NCBI RefSeq assembly: GCF_041228405.1
Contig: NZ_CP133888.1
Location: forward strand, 558,001 to 622,000
DNA from: Salinilacustrithrix flava
GTDB lineage: Bacteria; Actinomycetota; Acidimicrobiia; Acidimicrobiales; Salinilacustritrichaceae
Reading direction: 5' to 3'
Length of the DNA stretch: 64,000 nt
Position 1 is the stretch's first letter. Each line of letters begins with the position of its first letter. Shown here piece after piece: positions 51,590-59,681 of the stretch. The position numbers were made by a program, and so were the translations under genes. The notes beneath the pieces were generated by a model. It was not told the DNA's origin. It did not search any database and saw nothing but the letters and a program-made list of their open reading frames with translations.

Positions 51590-52972
51590 ATCGCTGCGCC
51601 CTCCCCTCGCCGACGACGCCGGTGGCCGTCGGGCCTCCTGGCCGCCACCCTGCTGGCCGCCGCCTGCACCTCCGGGGGAGACGAGGTCGCCCGACCCGAT
51701 GCCGGCGACCCGGCTCCGGCGCCCGCGGTCCGCTGCCCAGACGGATCGGAGATCCCGGATGCCCCTCCCGCCGGAGCGCTGCCGAGCATCGACGCGACGT
51801 CGGCCGGCCCCGAGCCGCGGGACGGCGCCCTCGACGTCGGCACCCTGCTCCCGCTCTCGGGCGAGCTCGCCTTCCTCGGCCCGGCCGCCGTCGCCGGCGT
51901 GGAGCTCGCGGTCGCCGACGTCACCGAGGCGGGCGGCGTGCTGGGAGCGCCGGTCGGGCTCCGCCACGGCGACTCGGCCGACGGGACACCGGGTGCGGCG
52001 GAGGGCGAGGCCGCCCGGTTGCTGGGCGCCGGCGTCGATGTCCTGATCGGTCCGCTCTCCTCAGGCGCGGCCGCGCGCGTGCTCCCCCAGGTGGTCGACG
52101 CGGACGCGGTGCTGGTGTCGCCGGCGGCGACCTCGGGCGGGCTCGACGCGCTCGACGGGTCGGGCCGGCTCTTCCGCACCGGGCCCACCGAGGCGCTCCA
52201 GGGTCGGGCGCTCGCCGACCTCGTCCGGGCCGACGGACACCGCTCGGTCGCGATCGCCGCGCGCGACGACGACCACGGCCGGACCGTGGCCGATGCGCTG
52301 GTCGAGCAGCTGACGGCCACCGGCGGCACCGTCGCCAGCCGGGTCGACCACGACCCTGCCGCCGCCGACCTCGGCCCGACCGTGGTGCAAGAGCTCGACC
52401 TGGCCGCCGATGCGATCGTGCTGGTCGGTCTGGCCGAGACCGCCGCCGTGCTCGACGCGCTGGTCGCCGCCGACCAGGGTCCCCGGGAGCGGCCCGTGTA
52501 CGGGACCGACGGGAACCTCGGCGAGCGCCTCGGCGACCTGGTCGAGGACCGGACCGAGCTGGCCTGCATGCGTGGGCTGCTCCCCGCCGCCCCGCCCGAG
52601 CCCGGGTTCGCGAGCCGGGTCCGGTCCCACGACCCGGCCCTGGCCGAGGTCGACGACGCCGGCCTCGATCTCGCCGCCGAGTCCTACGACGCCGTGGTGC
52701 TCGCCGCGCTGGCTGCGGAGACCGCTGGTTCTGCGTCCGGCGCCGGGATCGCAGCCTCCCTCGCCGCGGTGTCGGGCGGCGGGACCACGTGCCGGGAGCC
52801 GGCGGCGTGCCTCGACCTGATCGCCGACGGGGTCGACATCGCCTACGTCGGCGAGACCGGGCCGATCACCCTGGACGAGGCGGGCAACCGCTCCGACGGA
52901 CGGCTCACCGTGGTCGCGTTCGACGCCGATGGGCACCTGGCCCGGCTGGGCGCCGCTCCCGCCCGATCGTGA
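51590..52972 (+). CDS. branched-chain amino-acid-type binding lipoprotein, ATC start
   Basis: Periplasmic-binding-type lipoprotein of 460 residues, LivJ/LivK class. From ATC 51590 the protein has an Arg-rich n-region, hydrophobic core and lipobox with Cys25 (LLAAAC), then two-lobe domains starting VGTLLPLSGELAFLGP. An in-frame stop (TAG) lies at 51506, and no ATG, GTG or TTG occurs before a GTG at 51899, which is well inside the mature domain. ATC is therefore the best start, 7 bases after TAGCCT. It is a paralogue of the next gene. Confidence 0.8.
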   Translation: MAAPSPRRRRRWPSGLLAATLLAAACTSGGDEVARPDAGDPAPAPAVRCPDGSEIPDAPPAGALPSIDATSAGPEPRDGALDVGTLLPLSGELAFLGPAAVAGVELAVADVTEAGGVLGAPVGLRHGDSADGTPGAAEGEAARLLGAGVDVLIGPLSSGAAARVLPQVVDADAVLVSPAATSGGLDALDGSGRLFRTGPTEALQGRALADLVRADGHRSVAIAARDDDHGRTVADALVEQLTATGGTVASRVDHDPAAADLGPTVVQELDLAADAIVLVGLAETAAVLDALVAADQGPRERPVYGTDGNLGERLGDLVEDRTELACMRGLLPAAPPEPGFASRVRSHDPALAEVDDAGLDLAAESYDAVVLAALAAETAGSASGAGIAASLAAVSGGGTTCREPAACLDLIADGVDIAYVGETGPITLDEAGNRSDGRLTVVAFDADGHLARLGAAPARS

Positions 52973-53023
52973 GCCGAAACCCGGCATTCACGTCCAACGC
53001 CCCCACGACCCGGCCCAGAACGG

Positions 53024-53029
53024 TACTCT
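53024..53029 (+). promoter_or_regulatory. -10 box TACTCT of livK-like gene
   Basis: TACTCT lies 38 bases before ATG 53068, which has its own AAAGGAAA ribosome site. This is a conventional promoter with a leader, unlike many neighbours. Confidence 0.45.
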
Positions 53030-53067
53030 CGTGCTCCCTGTTGGTGAACACAAAGGAAACCCATCAC

Positions 53068-54402
53068 ATGCGCAAGCCAGGCAAGTTCCGCCTGCTCGTG
53101 GCGCTGTTCCTGTCCTTGTCTCTCGTCGCTGCCGCGTGCGGCGACGACGACGACGAGGCCACGGACACGACCGACGACACGGCGACCGATACCGAAGAGA
53201 CCACCGAGACCGAAGAGACGACCGAAGACGCAGCCGGTGCCACCGACTGCGAGGTCGGCGAGGGCGACGGCACCCTGAAGATCGGCACCGTGCTGCCCGA
53301 GACCGGCAACCTTGCCTTCCTCGGCCCGCCGGAGTTCGCAGCTGCGGAGCTCGCCGTCCAGGACATCAACGCCGCCGGCGGCGTCCTCGACGCCGACGTG
53401 GAGCTGTTCCAGGGCGACTCTGGCGACACGTCCACCGACGTGGCCTCCCAGACCGTGGACCGTCACCTGAACGAGGGCGTCGACGCCTTCATCGGTGCCG
53501 CCTCCTCCGGCGTGTCCTTCACCTTCATCGACAAGGTGACCGGCGCCTGCAAGATCCACTTCAGCCCGGCCAACACGTCCCCGGACTTCACCGACTACGA
53601 CGACAACGGTCTGTACTTCCGCACCGCTCCGTCCGACGTCCTCCAGGGCCGCGTGCTCGCCGACCTCGTCGTCGCTGACGGCAACGAGAGCGCCACGGTC
53701 ATGGCCCTGCAGGATCCCTACGGTGAGGGCCTGCTGCAGTACACCGTCGAGCCCCTCGAGGAGCAGGGCGTCGTCGTCGACGAGGAGTTCGTCTACGACC
53801 CCTTCGCCGAGAACTTCGACGCTGAGGTCCAGCGCGTCGTCGACGCCGACAGCGATGCCCTCGTGCTCATCGGCTTCGATGAGTCGGCCCGCATCCTGAC
53901 CGGCCTCTTCGAGAACGGCTTCACGCCCGACTCCAAGAGCATCTACCTGGTCGATGGCAACGTCGGCAACGCCCTCGGCGAGCAGGTCTCGGCCTCGATG
54001 GTCGGCATCAAGGGCACGCTGCCCGCCGCCGAGATCACCGAGGACTTCCGGTCCCGCCTCCTCGAGGTCGACCCGGAGCTCGAGGACTTCTCCTACGCTC
54101 CGGAGACCTACGACGCCGTGGTCATCACCGCCCTCGCCGCCCTCGTGGCCGAGAGCGACGATGCCGTGGCGATCGCCGAGGAGATCAACGGCGTCACCCG
54201 CGACGGTGAGAAGTGCACCAGCTTCGAAGAGTGCAAGGGCATGATCGAAGAGGGCACCGACATCGACTACGACGGTCCTTCGGGCCCGCAGACGTTCGGT
54301 GAGGCCGGCGAGCCCAGCGAGGCGAGCTTCGCCATCCTGCAGTACGGCGAGGGCAACACCATCGACGACTCGCTCACCGAGTACCGGTTCGCAGAGCTCT
54401 AG
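53068..54402 (+). CDS. livK: branched-chain amino-acid-type ABC binding lipoprotein
   Basis: A 444-residue lipoprotein with signal peptide and lipobox Cys24 (LVAAAC), an Asp/Thr/Glu-rich linker of about 45 residues, and the LivK fold beginning KIGTVLPETGNLAFLGP. It should capture amino acids or related solutes for the LivFGMH transporter encoded on the opposite strand. Strong ribosome site AAAGGAAA. Codon use is more biased and the GC content slightly lower than its paralogue, suggesting high expression. A strong hairpin follows the stop. Confidence 0.92.
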   Translation: MRKPGKFRLLVALFLSLSLVAAACGDDDDEATDTTDDTATDTEETTETEETTEDAAGATDCEVGEGDGTLKIGTVLPETGNLAFLGPPEFAAAELAVQDINAAGGVLDADVELFQGDSGDTSTDVASQTVDRHLNEGVDAFIGAASSGVSFTFIDKVTGACKIHFSPANTSPDFTDYDDNGLYFRTAPSDVLQGRVLADLVVADGNESATVMALQDPYGEGLLQYTVEPLEEQGVVVDEEFVYDPFAENFDAEVQRVVDADSDALVLIGFDESARILTGLFENGFTPDSKSIYLVDGNVGNALGEQVSASMVGIKGTLPAAEITEDFRSRLLEVDPELEDFSYAPETYDAVVITALAALVAESDDAVAIAEEINGVTRDGEKCTSFEECKGMIEEGTDIDYDGPSGPQTFGEAGEPSEASFAILQYGEGNTIDDSLTEYRFAEL

Positions 54403-54425
54403 ACCTGAGCTGAGCACCAGAACCT

Positions 54426-54457
54426 GAGGAGGCCGGGCCCACGGGCCCGGCCTCTTC
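54426..54457 (+). terminator. strong GC-rich terminator hairpin after livK
   Basis: A stem of 12 perfect pairs (GAGGCCGGGCCC with GGGCCCGGCCTC), extended by three more pairs at the base, starts 23 bases after the stop. It has a very short loop and ends in CTCTTCG. It lies between livK and the convergent livF. Confidence 0.7.
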
Positions 54458-54544
54458 GCGTGCTGGGCCGGCGCAGCTGGCGTCGACGCCGGCGGGGCGC
54501 GCGACGTGGGAACTGCCAGAACGGGAGGGGCTCGCGGCCCGGGT

Positions 54545-55279
54545 TCAGCGGTTGGCTGCGAGGGTGCCGAGGTAGAGCTCGACGACCTTGGGGTCCTCGA
54601 GCAGCTCCCGGCCGGAGCCGGTGTACGCGTTGGCGCCCTGGTCCAGGACGTAGCCGCGGTCGCAGATCTGCAGGCACTTGCTGGCGTTCTGCTCGACCAT
54701 GAGGATCGAGACGCCGGCCTCGTTGATGCGACGGCAGCGCAGGAACACGTCGTCCTGCAGCGCCGGGGAGAGCCCGGCGGAGGGCTCGTCGAGCAGCAGC
54801 ACGCTCGGCTCCATCATGAGCGCCCGGCCCATGGCGAGCATCTGGCGCTCGCCGCCGGAGAGGGCACCGGCGCGCTGGTCCTTGCGCTCACCGAGGCGGG
54901 GGAACATCTCCACCACGCGGTCGAAGGAGCCCTTGAACATCTTGGGGCGCAGGAACACGCCCATCTCCAGGTTCTCCTTCACCGTGAGGCGAGGGAACAC
55001 GTTGTTGTTCTGGGGCACGTAGCCCACACCCCGCTCCACCAGCTCGTGGGCCTTGCGGTTGGCGATGTCCTCGCCCCGCAGGGTCACGCCGCCGTCGCGG
55101 ACGGGGATGAGGCCGAAGACGGCCTTGAGGCAGGTGGACTTGCCGGCGCCGTTGGGCCCGATGATGCCCACCAGCTCGCCGTCGTTGACGGTGATGTTGC
55201 AGCCGTTGAGGATGTTGACGCCCGGCAGGTAGCCGGCGACGAGCTCGTCGGCGACGAGGAGCGGTTCATCCTTGGCCAT
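54545..55279 (-). CDS. livF: branched-chain amino-acid ABC transporter ATPase LivF
   Basis: A 244-residue ATPase with Walker A GPNGAGKST, ALSGGERQML signature and LLLDEPSAGLSP Walker B, in the LivF subfamily. Energises uptake with LivG. ATG 55279 overlaps the livG stop. Last gene of the livHMGF operon; it converges with livK across a terminator. Confidence 0.94.
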   Translation of the reverse strand: MAKDEPLLVADELVAGYLPGVNILNGCNITVNDGELVGIIGPNGAGKSTCLKAVFGLIPVRDGGVTLRGEDIANRKAHELVERGVGYVPQNNNVFPRLTVKENLEMGVFLRPKMFKGSFDRVVEMFPRLGERKDQRAGALSGGERQMLAMGRALMMEPSVLLLDEPSAGLSPALQDDVFLRCRRINEAGVSILMVEQNASKCLQICDRGYVLDQGANAYTGSGRELLEDPKVVELYLGTLAANR

Positions 55280-56133
55280 CAGTGCTTCTCCGGGTCCAGC
55301 TCGATGGTGCCCAGGTCGATCTCGTGGGCGGTGCCGAGGTAGGCGTCGATGACGGCCTGGTTCTTGCCGATCGAGGCGTGGGAGCCCTCGGCGATGATCG
55401 AACCCTCGGCCATCACGACCACCCAGTCGGAGATGTCGCGGACGACGTCCATGTCGTGCTCGACGAAGACGACCGTGAGGCCCTCGTCCTTGAGCTCCTT
55501 GACGTGCTGGAGCAACGACTGGGTGAGGGCGGGGTTCACGCCGGCCATGGGCTCGTCGAGGCAGATGACCTCGGGGTCGGCCATGAGGGCACGGGCCATC
55601 TCCAGCAGCTTGCGCTGGCCACCGGACAGCTCGCCGGCGTAGTCGTCACGCTTCTCGTACAGCTTGAAGCGCTTGAGGAGCTCGTCGGCACGGGCTTCGA
55701 TCTCGCGCTCCTGGTTGCCCCAGATGGGCCTGATCAGGGCCTTGAACGGGTTCTCGCCGACCTGGCCGACGGCGCCGAGCTTCATGTTCTCGATGACCGA
55801 CAGCTTGGACAGCGCCTTGGTGAGCTGGAACGTGCGCACCAGGCCCTTGCGGGCAACCTTGTAGGCGGGCACGCCCTCGAGCGGCTCGCCCTTGAACTGG
55901 AACGTGCCGGCGGTGACCTCGTCGAAGCCGGTGATGAGGTTGAAGAAGGTGGTCTTGCCCGCACCGTTGGGCCCGATCAGGCCGGTGATGGCGTTGGCCT
56001 GGATCTCGAGGTGGTCGACGTCGACGGCGGTGATGCCGCCGAAGCGCCGCACCAGACCATCCACGGACAGGATCGTGTCCCGCTTGGGGGATCCGGGCCG
56101 GGGTTCGACCTGGTCGAAGGCGTCAGTGGTCAT
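55279..56133 (-). CDS. livG: branched-chain amino-acid ABC transporter ATPase LivG
   Basis: A 284-residue ATPase. Walker A GPNGAGKTT, the GLVRTFQLTKAL region specific to LivG, ELSGGQRKLLEMARAL signature and ICLDEPMAGVNP Walker B. A C-terminal extension follows the switch His (VEHDMDVV). Its 5' end overlaps livM by 11 bases. Confidence 0.94.
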   Translation of the reverse strand: MTTDAFDQVEPRPGSPKRDTILSVDGLVRRFGGITAVDVDHLEIQANAITGLIGPNGAGKTTFFNLITGFDEVTAGTFQFKGEPLEGVPAYKVARKGLVRTFQLTKALSKLSVIENMKLGAVGQVGENPFKALIRPIWGNQEREIEARADELLKRFKLYEKRDDYAGELSGGQRKLLEMARALMADPEVICLDEPMAGVNPALTQSLLQHVKELKDEGLTVVFVEHDMDVVRDISDWVVVMAEGSIIAEGSHASIGKNQAVIDAYLGTAHEIDLGTIELDPEKH

Positions 56134-57112
56134 CGAGGGCCACCTCCCGCTTGTTGCCGAACAGACCCTGCTGGCGGAAGATCATGAGCGCTGCGAGCAG
56201 GCCACCGGCGATGATGAAGCGGACCTGGCCGGCCTGGACGCCGTCCATCAGCCAGGTCGGGATGTGGTCGTTCGCGATCGCCTGGCGCAGCGAGACGTCG
56301 GTGAACTGGATGATGCCCCAGAAGAGCATCGAGCCGACGACCGGACCGAAGACCCGCCCGGCGCCGCCGAGGATGAGGGCGGTGAAGGCGAAGAAGGTCG
56401 TCGGGGTGAAGAACTGGTCGGGCTGCACCGACTGCTGCTCCAGGGTGAGCATGATGCCGCCGAGGGCGCCGAACATGCCGCCCAGGATCAGGCTCTGCAT
56501 CTTGTACCAGGTGACGTTCTTGCCGAGGCTGCGCACGGCGTCCTCGTCCTCGCGGATGGCCTTGAGCACCCGCCCCCAGGGGCTGCGGACCAGCAGGTAG
56601 GTGAGGACCATGCACAGCACGACCACACCCCAACCCACGACCATGAACCACAGCTCGCGCTCGGAGAAGCTGACGATGCCGAGGTCGAGCCCGCTGTCGA
56701 TGGGGTTGTTGTCGTAGAAGCCCCGGCCGATGCCGTTGAGGCCACCGGACCCACCCGTGACCTCGCTGTACTGGGTGGACTTCACGATGCGTCTGATGAT
56801 CTCGGCCGCGGCGATGGTGACGATGGCGAGGTAGTCAGCCCGGAGGCGCAGGGTGGGCAGGCCGAGGAAGAAGGCGAGCAGCACCGACAGCACGATGCCG
56901 AACAGGGCCGCCGGGCCGATGGTCCAGCCCCACTGGGTGATGGCGATGCCGGTGCCGTAGGCACCGGCCGCCATGAACCCGGCCTGGCCGAAGTTGAGCA
57001 GCCCGGTGTAGCCGTAGTGGATGTTGAGGCCGATGGCCGCCAGGGCGAAGACGACGGCGTTCTTGGTGACCATCGCCTCCAGGGTCGACTCGATGATGAT
57101 GCTCCAGTTCAT
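56123..57112 (-). CDS. livM: branched-chain amino-acid ABC transporter permease LivM
   Basis: Membrane permease of 329 residues with about eight to ten helices. The LivM signature GLNIHYGYTGLLNFGQAGFMAAG and the ATPase-contact loop SPWGRVLKAIREDEDAV are intact. ATG 57112 follows the livH stop by 3 bases. Forms the channel with LivH. Confidence 0.94.
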   Translation of the reverse strand: MNWSIIIESTLEAMVTKNAVVFALAAIGLNIHYGYTGLLNFGQAGFMAAGAYGTGIAITQWGWTIGPAALFGIVLSVLLAFFLGLPTLRLRADYLAIVTIAAAEIIRRIVKSTQYSEVTGGSGGLNGIGRGFYDNNPIDSGLDLGIVSFSERELWFMVVGWGVVVLCMVLTYLLVRSPWGRVLKAIREDEDAVRSLGKNVTWYKMQSLILGGMFGALGGIMLTLEQQSVQPDQFFTPTTFFAFTALILGGAGRVFGPVVGSMLFWGIIQFTDVSLRQAIANDHIPTWLMDGVQAGQVRFIIAGGLLAALMIFRQQGLFGNKREVALDDH

Positions 57113-57115
57113 CGA

Positions 57116-58489
57116 TCAGCCCACCCGTTCCTTGCGGCCCAGGATGCCCTGGGGGCGTACCAGCAGGATGAAGGCGAGGATCAGGAGCGCAGCCACGTTC
57201 TTCAGCTCGGAGGAGATGACGAGGGTCGACAGCTGCACGGCGAGGCCGACGATGATGCTGCCGACCAGGGCGCCGTAGGCGGTGCCGAGGCCACCGAGGG
57301 TGACGCCGGCGAACATCAGCAGCAGCAGCTGGAAGCCACCCTGCCAGCTGACCTGCTCGGTGAGGCCGAGGAAGATGCCGCCGACCGCCGCCAGCCCGCT
57401 GCCGACGGCCCACACGACGAGGATGACCTTCTCGACGTCGATGCCGGAGGACTCGGCCAGGTCCCGGTTGTCGGCCACGGCCCGGGTGGCCTTGCCGATG
57501 CGGGTGCCGCCGAGGGCGAGGGCCACGAGCACCAGCAGGATGATCGACACCACGACGATCCAGATGTCCTTGCGCACCATGGTGATGTTCAGGAACTCGA
57601 TGGTGTCGGTCTGGATCGCGTACTGGTCGAAGGGCCGGGTGCGGCCGCCGAACTGGTACAGGAAGATGTAGCGCAGCACCAGCGACAGGCCGATGGACAC
57701 GACGAGCATGGCGATGAGGCTCGTGCCTCGGTTGCGCAGCGGTCTCCAGAACCCCCGGTCGAACCCACCACCGAACACCCCGGCGAGCAGGACAGCGATC
57801 GGCCCGGCGATGAGGAGGTGCAACCCGAAGGTCACGTTGAACAGGTAGGCGAGCAGGGCGCCGAAGGTGACGACCTCGCCGTGGGCGAAGTTCACCAGCC
57901 CGGTGGTGCCGTAGATGAGGCTGAGGCCGACGGCCGACATGGCGATGATGAGGCCGAACTTGAACCCCTCGAAGGCCAGCTGGGGGACCTGGGCGATCTT
58001 GGTCGAGCCGCTGGAGCGCTCGCGCGCCTCGCCCTCGACGAGGGGGAACAGGACGGTGCGCTGCTGTCCCGGGCTCAACGAGAAGGTCGTGGTGCCCCGC
58101 TCCTCGCTCCGCAGCGAGATGCCGTCGGGGATGGTGTCGGGGTTGACCGTGAAGGTGTACTCACCCGGCTCGGGCAGCTCGAGCAGGAAGGTGCCGTCCT
58201 CGGCGGTGGTGTCGATGGCGACCTCCTCGCCGTCGGCGCCGGTGGCCGAGATCTCGACCCCTTCGACGGGGACCTCGTTGTCCTCTTCGTCGTCGTACTT
58301 CAGCGAGCCGACCACGGAGGCGATGGACTCGTCCTCGGCGGCCTCCTCGGCCTCCGGGGTGGCCTCGGGATCGCCCGGTTCCTCCGTGGCGTCCTGCGCG
58401 CTGGCGGCCCCGGCCCCCACGAAGGAGAAGCCGAGGACTGACGTGAGGGCGACGAGCAGGAGCAGCAACCTGCGAGGAGCGGCGGGCAC
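57116..58489 (-). CDS. livH: LivH permease with N-terminal extracytoplasmic domain
   Basis: A 457-residue permease. It has an extra N terminus: a Sec signal (about 1-31), an acidic linker, and a beta-sandwich domain of about 90 residues resembling carboxypeptidase-regulatory/SdrD-B-like domains (PVEGVEISATGADG, TAEDGTFLLELPEPGEYTF). The normal LivH core begins near 165 (GFKFGLIIAMSAVGLSLIYG, with GLVNFAHGE). The extra domain would lie outside the membrane, where the binding protein docks. GTG 58489 has TATGAT 9 bases upstream. First gene of livHMGF. Confidence 0.9.
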   Translation of the reverse strand: MPAAPRRLLLLLVALTSVLGFSFVGAGAASAQDATEEPGDPEATPEAEEAAEDESIASVVGSLKYDDEEDNEVPVEGVEISATGADGEEVAIDTTAEDGTFLLELPEPGEYTFTVNPDTIPDGISLRSEERGTTTFSLSPGQQRTVLFPLVEGEARERSSGSTKIAQVPQLAFEGFKFGLIIAMSAVGLSLIYGTTGLVNFAHGEVVTFGALLAYLFNVTFGLHLLIAGPIAVLLAGVFGGGFDRGFWRPLRNRGTSLIAMLVVSIGLSLVLRYIFLYQFGGRTRPFDQYAIQTDTIEFLNITMVRKDIWIVVVSIILLVLVALALGGTRIGKATRAVADNRDLAESSGIDVEKVILVVWAVGSGLAAVGGIFLGLTEQVSWQGGFQLLLLMFAGVTLGGLGTAYGALVGSIIVGLAVQLSTLVISSELKNVAALLILAFILLVRPQGILGRKERVG

Positions 58490-58498
58490 GATCGGGGG

Positions 58499-58504
58499 AT
58501 CATA
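58499..58504 (-). promoter_or_regulatory. -10 box TATGAT of the liv operon
   Basis: TATGAT on the minus strand, 9 bases before GTG 58489, the best match to the general consensus in this window. Confidence 0.5.
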
Positions 58505-58554
58505 GGCAACTGAACACGTGACGCCAGACACCCCGGCGATTCGCGCAGTTCCGC

Positions 58555-58860
58555 TCACCCGCAGCAGCCGGGGGCGGGGTAGCTCACCGAGGGGGCGACG
58601 ACGCCGTCGACGTGACCGATCTCGGCCAGGAGCAGGCCCACCGTGTCGACCCCCTCGACGGCGGGGAGGTCGAGGTGGAAGACGTCCTCGGCCACACCGG
58701 CCCGTCGCGACGAGACCCGCACGTCGGTGATGTCGGCGCCGAGCGCACCGATGCGGGAGGCCACCGATCCGAGCGCGCCCGGGCGGTCCGGCAGCTGGAG
58801 CGTGACGACGAGGTGGCGCCGGCCGGTGTCGGCCGTCGGGTCGGCGGAGGTCTCACCCAT
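58555..58860 (-). CDS. ACT-domain protein
   Basis: A 101-residue single ACT domain: VVTLQLPDRPGALGSVASRIGALGADITDVRV is the full first half of the fold, ending with a Pro/Gly/Cys tail. ACT domains bind amino acids and regulate partner enzymes; here it is free-standing. Start ATG 58860 has GGACCGAG upstream; ATG 58875 is an alternative. It lies between livH and hemQ, preceded by an 11-base direct repeat. Confidence 0.85.
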   Translation of the reverse strand: MGETSADPTADTGRRHLVVTLQLPDRPGALGSVASRIGALGADITDVRVSSRRAGVAEDVFHLDLPAVEGVDTVGLLLAEIGHVDGVVAPSVSYPAPGCCG

Positions 58861-58919
58861 CAGCGCTCGGTCCATGGGTGCAGGCAACCAAGTCCGCGTT
58901 CCCGGGCGACCACCCGCAC

Positions 58920-58941
58920 GTGAACGCTTCGTGAACGAGGC
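58920..58941. promoter_or_regulatory. 11-base direct repeat, PHO-box-like (reverse strand)
   Basis: GTGAACGCTTC is followed by GTGAACGAGGC. On the minus strand these read as GTTCAC units 11 bases apart, the form of actinobacterial PhoP boxes. It lies between hemQ and the ACT gene, upstream of the latter. Confidence 0.35.
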
Positions 58942-58945
58942 CGGC

Positions 58946-59647
58946 TCAGCGCAGGCCCACCGCGTCGAGGACCTCGGCGAGGGTGCCGGTCATGCCGGTG
59001 ATGAAGGTGCCGAAGTCGGCGTAGACGGCCGACGCCTTGTCGTAGCGCATCGTGTAGACGACCTCCTTGAGGTCGTCGGGCTTCTGTGCGAACAGCGTGA
59101 CGCCCCACTCGAAGTCGTCGACGCCGGTGGAGCCGGTGACGACCTGGAGCACCCGCCCGGCGAACGTCCGCCCGGACTTGCCGTGCTCCATCATCAGCTC
59201 CATGCGCTCCTCGTAGGGCAGCGTGTACCAGTTGCCCTCCACGGTCCGCCGCTTGGACATCGGGTAGAAGCAGAACGCCGGCTTGCCCTCCGGCGGCAGC
59301 TGGGGGAACAGGCGTGCCTGCTTCATCTGGTCGGGCACGCCCTGGGCGTACTCGCTGATCTCGGTGAGGCTGACGTAGCTGTCGACCAGCTCGAGGCCGG
59401 CGGAGACGAGCTCGGTCTGGAGCCGGCGGAGGCGCCACTGGTCCGCACCGAGGGCCATGAACCCGATGTCGGCCTTGTGGCCGAGCACGGCGACCGGGAC
59501 CACCTGGTAGCCGTCGGACTCGGCGGACGTCACCGCCTCGGACACCGCATCGGCGTCGGCGAGGGGCGTGAGGGCGAAGAACAGGTGGAGCACGGCCTGC
59601 CCGTCGGCCGGGCTCGAGGGGGCGGGCGTGGCGGGGGCGTCGCTCAT
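58946..59647 (-). CDS. hemQ: coproheme decarboxylase HemQ
   Basis: Chlorite-dismutase-fold enzyme of 233 residues that converts iron-coproporphyrin to haem b, last step of the coproporphyrin-dependent pathway of Gram-positive bacteria. The catalytic Tyr (about 127, in YPMSKRR with its Lys four on), the Trp of NWYTLP (about 139) and the proximal His of EHG (about 155) are all present. ATG 59647 follows TAGGCT at 6 bases. No other haem gene is adjacent here. Confidence 0.94.
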   Translation of the reverse strand: MSDAPATPAPSSPADGQAVLHLFFALTPLADADAVSEAVTSAESDGYQVVPVAVLGHKADIGFMALGADQWRLRRLQTELVSAGLELVDSYVSLTEISEYAQGVPDQMKQARLFPQLPPEGKPAFCFYPMSKRRTVEGNWYTLPYEERMELMMEHGKSGRTFAGRVLQVVTGSTGVDDFEWGVTLFAQKPDDLKEVVYTMRYDKASAVYADFGTFITGMTGTLAEVLDAVGLR

Positions 59648-59653
59648 GGACCC

Positions 59654-59659
59654 AGCCTA
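59654..59659 (-). promoter_or_regulatory. leaderless -10 box TAGGCT of hemQ
   Basis: TAGGCT on the minus strand, 6 bases before the hemQ ATG at 59647. It lies in the 34-base gap after fdhD. Confidence 0.5.
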
Positions 59660-59681
59660 CGGAGCGGCCCGGGCGGGTCCG

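Noticed and set aside
54479..54490. 12-base palindrome GGCGTCGACGCC between livK and livF
   Set aside because: Downstream of both genes, so unlikely to be an operator; too GC-rich and loopless to call a terminator with confidence.
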